From Elusimicrobiota bacterium (GTDB lineage Bacteria > Elusimicrobiota > UBA5214 > JBBAAG01): DNA of 19,292 bases. The notes below the pieces were generated by a model. That model saw only the letters and a program-made list of their open reading frames with translations, did no database searches and was not told the DNA's origin. Shown here piece after piece: positions 15,901-19,292 of the stretch (position 1 is its first letter; every line of letters starts with the position of its first letter). The stretch spans positions 1 to 19,292 of the forward strand of contig JBBAAG010000062.1 in the NCBI GenBank assembly GCA_041658405.1, written 5' to 3'. Both the position numbers and the translations under genes were made by a program.

Positions 15901-16661
15901 TGTGGTGAACTAAACCTAAACCGATCAGCATCCATCATAGTTTTTTTTGTACCGATACACAGCAACACCTCGTGTACTTCAACATCCTGTGATGACAAAT
16001 AATGACAGTCGTTGGTACAGACCAAAGGAAGATTACACTTTTTCCCTAATGCCACGAGTTTGGGAAGCACAATCCTTTGTTTCTCAATCCCATGATCCAT
16101 GAGTTCAACAAAATAATTTTCTTTCCCAAAAATTTCAGAGTACTCACCTGCCAGGCGTACAGCTTCAGCATCTTTCCCTTTCAACAACAAATTAGGCACT
16201 TCACCTTTTAAACACCCTGACAACGCAATAATCCCATCATGATATTTCTCTATAAGTTCACGGTCAACTCTCGGGTGGTAATAAAACCCTTCAAGAAAAC
16301 CCAGGGTAACAAGTTTCATAAGGTTTTGATAACCCCTAAAATTCTGTGCGAGTAATGTCAGATGGAACGCAGTCTCGCGGTTATCAACCTCTACACGTTT
16401 CATAAACCTACTTTGCGGAGCAACGTATACCTCACATCCGATGACAGGTTTTAACCCGATTTTTTTGCAGGCAAGATAAAACTCAACCGCGCCGTACATA
16501 TTACCATGATCAGTAATTGCCAGGGCTTTCATATTATTCTTTAAGACATGATGAAGCAGATCACCGGGCTCATCTTTATCATTAACAACCCTGCATGCGC
16601 CGTCCAACAACGAATACTCAGTATGATTATGCAGATGAACAAACTCTGTGTGTATTGACAT
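12969..16661 (-). CDS. dnaE: DNA polymerase III subunit alpha (DnaE)
   Basis: This encodes 1230 residues, the replicative polymerase. An N-terminal PHP domain (about 6-290) retains all nine usual metal-site residues: His11, His13, Asp20, His52, Glu77, His100, Cys150, Asp218 and His220. The polymerase core has 'PVGPGRGSGAGS' (368-379), the catalytic aspartates 414 and 416 in 'PDLDIDFSD' and Asp564 in 'KMDFLGLRT'. A helix-hairpin-helix region (about 840-895), a beta-clamp motif 'QVSLFG' (927-932) and an OB fold (about 1042-1115) follow. An acidic/Gly/Lys-rich insert (about 990-1036) separates the clamp motif from the OB fold. Length is slightly above E. coli DnaE. The gene begins after the rplA terminator with its own candidate promoter and seems to head a five-gene operon. 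Confidence 0.98.
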   Translation of the reverse strand: MSIHTEFVHLHNHTEYSLLDGACRVVNDKDEPGDLLHHVLKNNMKALAITDHGNMYGAVEFYLACKKIGLKPVIGCEVYVAPQSRFMKRVEVDNRETAFHLTLLAQNFRGYQNLMKLVTLGFLEGFYYHPRVDRELIEKYHDGIIALSGCLKGEVPNLLLKGKDAEAVRLAGEYSEIFGKENYFVELMDHGIEKQRIVLPKLVALGKKCNLPLVCTNDCHYLSSQDVEVHEVLLCIGTKKTMMDADRFRFSSPQFYYKTPEEMRLTFRDYPDAIRNTVVIAERVNVEIDTTHTYLPEYALPPGEVSLEAYLRKLCVQGIAKRYPPGSDLDRVHKRLEHELGVVGKMGFAGYFLIVWDFISYAKSKDIPVGPGRGSGAGSIISFLLGITEIEPLKYNLLFERFLNSERISMPDLDIDFSDHGREEVINYVKNKYGEDSVAQIITFSTMQSKLVTKDVGRALGVPLEHVETVTKLFPTGMSVAAARNSVADIRSIAENNAQISKMLDIAQKLEGVKRHVGVHAAGVVISKGDIVNYVPLAKQPNKDAVTTQYYDKLLEKLGLLKMDFLGLRTLSILQDTLKLIVQTRGVKVDLSAIELNDKKTFQLFKVARTIGVFQLESQGMRNVLRDLQPTEFEDIIALNAMFRPGPLKSGMVRDYIERKHKRAKVVYYHPKLEPVLRETYGVILYQEQVMQISMVLAGFSAAQADILRHAMGKKNVVEIAKQKNGFIEGCKKNGHAGDFAKDLFEKIEFFAGYGFNKSHATAYALVAYWTAYLKANFTLEYFAALLTSEIGRSAIKEGEENKIAEYTADAKLFGLEILAPSVQKSYSQFSVEDNKIRYGLLAIKNVGEGAVETIVEERRKNGEYKNWDDFLYRIDMRQVNRRMLESLVKSGACDCFGRNRSELYASLDVIVDRVVRLQRKKDAGAQVSLFGDEDILSYKSEDTMAEMPEWVEHVLLSNEKEVLGLYVSGHPLATRAAELLCYAKSTIGEIKKKYQKIEPDTETVEEIGGEIAEGDNNGIDGKEKGGGKAKNGFHREFLERIRIGGLVSNVMKLNVKATGEPWAKIKLEDLTDDIEVLVFPRYFRVVDIKCLELNAIVIVEGTLQRGDNSIDIIADEIHCIGDAVQRYVNRVWLTVDNILIKEEKFLERLRKLVVNNPGPVRVGFKVHEESDEVVQLDLGVDIKLNDHVIKELCNMAGGNKNIEYGVAELTPEQVKKPRSERVDYYKNKR

Positions 16662-16720
16662 ACTATAAAATGGGAATCCTTAAATAAAAAAACCTATACT
16701 ACTTCATTCAGATAACCAGT

Positions 16721-16748
16721 ATTATACTAAATAAACAATGAAGCACAA
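16721..16748 (-). promoter_or_regulatory. candidate promoter for the dnaE operon
   Basis: A perfect TATAAT (minus strand, 16726-16721) lies 60 nt before the dnaE ATG. A weak -35, TTGTGC (16748-16743), is 16 nt upstream and overlaps the end of the rplA terminator U tract. The call rests mostly on the -10 match and on the terminator just before it. Confidence 0.5.
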
Positions 16749-16796
16749 AAAAAATAAAAACGGCGGTACAGGTTATCAACAAACCAGTACCACCGC
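16747..16796 (-). terminator. intrinsic terminator after rplA
   Basis: On the minus strand CGGTGGTAC pairs with GTACCGCCG (one G-U), then after a T-T mismatch GGTT pairs with AACC around a 7-nt loop. A run of 13 U interrupted by one A follows. The U run and the wobble favour minus-strand use, 33 nt after the rplA stop. A T run also flanks the other side, but no plus-strand gene needs it. Confidence 0.9.
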
Positions 16797-16828
16797 TTTT
16801 TTATTGAATATACCTTAACCTACTTGAT

Positions 16829-17521
16829 TTACGCAGCAACTTTCTGTAACGCTTCAACATGAATCGCGGGACCCATAGTTGTCGTTAAAGTAATTGACTT
16901 AATATACTGCCCTTTTGCCGCAGCGGGCCGCGCCTGTGTTATTGCTCCAATGATAGCGTTAACGTTAAGCAACAACTTATCTTTGTCAAACGACGCCTTC
17001 CCTATAGGCAAATGAACTATACCGTAACTATCCACGCGGTACTCAATCCGCCCGGCCTTAAGTTCTTTCACTGTTTTCTCAAGTTCAAACGTAACAGTCC
17101 CGGCTTTCGGGTTAGGCATCAACCCTCTACTCCCGAGAAGCTTACCTAATCTTGACGCGTTTTTCATCATATCGGGTGTCGCCACGAGAACATCAAACTC
17201 CATCCAACCCTTACTAATTTTTTCAACAAGATCATCTTCACCCACGGTATCCGCGCCAGCAGCTTCTGCTTCCTTCACTTTCTCACCTTTTGCGATAACC
17301 GCTACGCGTTTAGTTTTCCCCGTCCCTGCGGGTAACACAGTCGTCCCGCGGACAAGCTGGTCAGACTGTTTTGGATCAATCCCCAGCGCAATATGAATCT
17401 CGACGGTACTGTCAAACTTAGTCACTGCAGTTTTCTTTAACAGTTCCACCGCTGCTTCAACGGTATACAACTTCTCCGGATCAATTAATTTCTGTACTTC
17501 CCTAAACTTTTTACCTGCCAT
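16829..17521 (-). CDS. rplA: 50S ribosomal protein L1
   Basis: This encodes 230 residues, full length for bacterial L1, the mobile-stalk protein that binds 23S rRNA and helps release E-site tRNA. The N-terminus 'MAGKKFREVQKLID' and the central signature 'GLMPNPKAGTVT' (133-144) are typical. Ribosome site GAGGAAG precedes the ATG at 17521. It follows rplK by 42 nt. In many bacteria L1 represses its own operon by binding the rplK leader; I could not identify such a site here. It is the last gene before a terminator, whereas rplJ normally follows. Confidence 0.98.
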   Translation of the reverse strand: MAGKKFREVQKLIDPEKLYTVEAAVELLKKTAVTKFDSTVEIHIALGIDPKQSDQLVRGTTVLPAGTGKTKRVAVIAKGEKVKEAEAAGADTVGEDDLVEKISKGWMEFDVLVATPDMMKNASRLGKLLGSRGLMPNPKAGTVTFELEKTVKELKAGRIEYRVDSYGIVHLPIGKASFDKDKLLLNVNAIIGAITQARPAAAKGQYIKSITLTTTMGPAIHVEALQKVAA

Positions 17522-17563
17522 AAACTTAATACTTCCTCTTATTCCTAAATTTCTTAAATACCC

Positions 17564-17995
17564 CTATTTCTCCACAACTTCAATACCCATACTCCGCGCA
17601 GTACCTTCCACCAACAACATTGCACCTCTCATATCCTTTGCGTTGAGATCCGGCATCTTAGCTTTTGCGATTTCCATAACCTGCGCTTTTGTTACTTTCC
17701 CAACCTTATTTTTATTGGGTTCACCTGAAGCTTTTGCCAACCCCGCAGCTTTTTTCAGTAACGACGCTACCGGCGGCATTTTTGTGATAAACGTAAACGA
17801 CCTGTCTTCATAAATCGTTATAATCACAGGTATAGTGGTTCCTGCCTCCTGCACTTTTGTACGTTCATTAAACTGTTTACAAAACTCCATGATATTAACC
17901 CCGTGCTGCCCCAATGCGGGCCCTACCGGCGGTGCGGGATTAGCCGCACCTGCGGGTATCTGCAGTTTCGCTACTGTTTTAACCTTTTTCGCCAT
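17564..17995 (-). CDS. rplK: 50S ribosomal protein L11
   Basis: This encodes 143 residues, the usual length. L11 forms the base of the GTPase-associated centre on 23S rRNA and is needed for the RelA response to uncharged tRNA. The N-terminal domain carries 'PAPPVGPALGQHGVNIMEFC' and the C-terminal RNA-binding domain has 'MPDLNAKDMRGAMLLVEGTA', both signature stretches. The ATG at 17995 follows a strong AGGAGGAG. It lies 47 nt after nusG, in the conserved nusG-rplK-rplA order. Confidence 0.98.
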   Translation of the reverse strand: MAKKVKTVAKLQIPAGAANPAPPVGPALGQHGVNIMEFCKQFNERTKVQEAGTTIPVIITIYEDRSFTFITKMPPVASLLKKAAGLAKASGEPNKNKVGKVTKAQVMEIAKAKMPDLNAKDMRGAMLLVEGTARSMGIEVVEK

Positions 17996-18042
17996 TTTAC
18001 AACTACTCCTCCTGTATCTATGTTCTTTCTTAAAACTTTAAA

Positions 18043-18591
18043 CTATACTTTCTCTACCTGCAAAAAATCAAGTTCTACCGGTGTGGGACGCCCGAAGATT
18101 GTTACCATAACCTTAAGCTTTGCACGTTCTTCATGCACTTCCTCGACGACACCTACAAAATGCTTAAACGGCCCTTCGTTGATACGTACCGCCTCTCCTT
18201 TATCAAACAAGACCGCCGGGCGCGGCTTCTTAGCAACCGCTGATGGTTTAGTAAGTTCTTCAATCTCGCTTGCTTCGGTATCATTCAACGGTACGGGCTC
18301 CTTATTTTTTTCAGCACCAAGAAACCCGCTTACTCCCGGAGCATTACGGATAATATTAAATGTCGCGTTATCCATCACAGCTTTTACAAACACGTACCCC
18401 GGATAAAACGGGCGTTTACGTATTTGCTTCTTATTTTTCTTGATCTCCATAACATCTTCCGTAGGAACCATGACGCTGACAATCAAATCCTTAACATTTT
18501 GCTCGTCCCTTACCTTCTCCAATGCCTGCTTAACCTTTTCTTCGTAGTTTGTTTTGGTATGAACAACATACCATTTCGCATCTGTCGTCAT
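18043..18591 (-). CDS. nusG: transcription termination/antitermination protein NusG
   Basis: This encodes 182 residues. The NGN domain (about 5-115), which binds RNA polymerase, starts 'KWYVVHTKTNYEEKV' and includes 'RPFYPGYVFV' (60-69). The C-terminal KOW domain (about 131-158) includes 'GEAVRINEGPFKHFVGVVEE' and contacts Rho or ribosomal protein S10. No domain II insertion is present between them. The ATG at 18591 follows GAGGAAG. It lies 63 nt after secE and 47 nt before rplK, the standard order. Confidence 0.98.
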   Translation of the reverse strand: MTTDAKWYVVHTKTNYEEKVKQALEKVRDEQNVKDLIVSVMVPTEDVMEIKKNKKQIRKRPFYPGYVFVKAVMDNATFNIIRNAPGVSGFLGAEKNKEPVPLNDTEASEIEELTKPSAVAKKPRPAVLFDKGEAVRINEGPFKHFVGVVEEVHEERAKLKVMVTIFGRPTPVELDFLQVEKV

Positions 18592-18654
18592 TTTTTATAA
18601 CTTCCTCATTCTCCGTTAATAATCCGAATCCTTAATCTGTATATCCTTCTATTA

Positions 18655-18855
18655 CTACCTCAAGAACAAACCAAACACAAAGGAAAGAATAAGGTCAATC
18701 GCACTGACAAATAAAGCGAGTATCACTACCAGCACAACAATCGTCGCGGTAGAACCCACTACTTCTTTCCATGAGAGCCACGTTGCTTTTTTGAGTTCAT
18801 AATAAACTTCCTTCATGAACTGCGCACTGTCACTATAAACCTGTTTAATTCCCAT
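18655..18855 (-). CDS. secE: preprotein translocase subunit SecE
   Basis: This encodes 66 residues, the short single-span form of SecE that clamps SecY in the inner-membrane translocon. An amphipathic N-terminal helix leads into the signature 'ELKKATWLSWKEV' (20-32), then one membrane segment of about 22 residues (about 36-58). AGGATG precedes the ATG at 18855. It lies between tRNA-Trp (27 nt) and nusG, as in many bacteria. Confidence 0.96.
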   Translation of the reverse strand: MGIKQVYSDSAQFMKEVYYELKKATWLSWKEVVGSTATIVVLVVILALFVSAIDLILSFVFGLFLR

Positions 18856-18882
18856 AACATCCTTTTTTTCTATAAATTAATT

Positions 18883-18954
18883 CGGGAGTGGAAGGACTTG
18901 AACCCTCAGTTCCGGTTTTGGAGACCGGTGGTTTGCCAATTAACCGACACTCCC
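18883..18954 (-). tRNA. tRNA-Trp (anticodon CCA)
   Basis: Minus-strand cloverleaf: acceptor GGGAGTG with CACTCCC, D stem GGTT/AACC, anticodon loop CTCCAAA (anticodon CCA) on stem CCGGT/ACCGG, T stem GAGGG/CCTTC with one G-T pair around TTCAAGT. CCA is not encoded. The position between rpmG and secE is a conserved bacterial arrangement. Confidence 0.96.
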
Positions 18955-18975
18955 GTCAGTTAGCAGTCTTCCTTC

Positions 18976-19125
18976 CTATTTCAACTCCTTATGTTTTGTA
19001 TGCTTTCTACAGCTATTACAAAACTTTTTTATCTCCATCTTACCCTGTTTTTTCTTTTTATCCTTCATCAAACTATAATTACGTTCTTTACAGACCGTAC
19101 ATTCCATATTAACAGGTTCACGCAT
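18976..19125 (-). CDS. rpmG: 50S ribosomal protein L33
   Basis: This encodes 49 residues, the normal length for L33, a small protein near the ribosomal E site. It carries both zinc-ribbon cysteine pairs, 'CTVC' (9-12) and 'CNSC' (36-39), followed by the basic 'RKHTKHKE', so it is the zinc-binding (C+) form. It begins with an ATG at 19125 and ends in TAG. No strong ribosome site is visible. It lies 45 nt after tuf and 21 nt before tRNA-Trp, matching the tuf-rpmG-trnW-secE order seen in many genomes. Confidence 0.95.
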   Translation of the reverse strand: MREPVNMECTVCKERNYSLMKDKKKKQGKMEIKKFCNSCRKHTKHKELK

Positions 19126-19170
19126 AAAATCTTTACTACACCCTTTCTCTCAAAAAAATACTTTCAAACT

Positions 19171-19292
19171 TTACTTCAAAATATCTGTGACAACACCGGC
19201 GCCGACTGTATGCCCGCCTTCACGGATAGCAAACTTAACGCCTTTTTCCATTGCTATCGGGGTGATCAGCTCTACTGTCATCGCTACGTTAT
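19171..19292 (-). CDS. tuf: elongation factor Tu (C-terminal fragment, 5' end outside window)
   Basis: Only the last 40 codons are present. They read 'NVAMTVELITPIAMEKGVKF' then 'AIREGGHTVGAGVVTDILK', the near-invariant end of domain 3 of EF-Tu, which delivers aminoacyl-tRNA to the ribosome. The stop is TAA at 19173-19171. It is cut by the window edge, not broken. The downstream order rpmG, tRNA-Trp, secE, nusG supports the call. Confidence 0.97.
   Translation of the reverse strand, partial: NVAMTVELITPIAMEKGVKFAIREGGHTVGAGVVTDILK

Overview
The window is a contiguous piece of a bacterial chromosome in which every gene I can support lies on the minus strand. Read in the direction of transcription it runs from coordinate 19292 down to 1. 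Signal peptides, several outer-membrane barrel-like proteins and an OmpA-type peptidoglycan-binding domain point to a diderm bacterium. PorV/PorQ-like barrels, FlgD-type Ig repeats, FecR-domain proteins with low-complexity linkers and HEAT-repeat exported proteins recall Elusimicrobiota and neighbouring, mostly uncultured phyla. That placement is an inference from gene style, not a tree. No mobile element, CRISPR array, prophage or rRNA is visible, and no gene-free stretch exceeds about 170 bases.

Block 1 (19292 to 16747) is the conserved translation/transcription cluster: tuf (3' end only), rpmG (49 codons), tRNA-Trp(CCA), secE, nusG, rplK and rplA. A clear intrinsic terminator closes it. 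The usual continuation rplJ-rplL-rpoB-rpoC is missing. Block 2 (16748 to 9146) has its own candidate promoter inside the terminator region and reads dnaE, an exported HEAT-repeat protein, a YjbH-like envelope protein, accA and a class II fructose-bisphosphate aldolase. Gaps within it are short (6-48 nt), so it looks like one operon mixing replication, lipid synthesis, glycolysis and envelope genes.

Block 3 (9089 to 3971) starts at a good sigma70-type promoter and contains a FecR-domain protein with a very long Gly/Ala and Thr/Gln/Ala/Pro linker, two barrel-like envelope proteins, tRNA-Arg(ACG) and tadA. TadA is the deaminase that converts A34 of exactly this tRNA to inosine, so enzyme and substrate are neighbours. 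Block 4 (3956 to 1) has another good promoter and contains tRNA-Ser(CGA), an exported protein with a fibronectin III domain and a FlgD/T9SS-like C-terminal domain, and a large gene running off the left edge. That last gene encodes a PorV-like barrel, three Ig-like repeats spaced exactly 107 residues apart and an OmpA-type domain. The last two genes are one base apart and may form a surface-protein export or anchoring pair.

The most interesting points are the PorV-Ig-OmpA fusion coupled to a possible cargo, the FecR/two-barrel operon, the tRNA-Arg(ACG)-tadA pairing, and the complete PHP metal site in DnaE.
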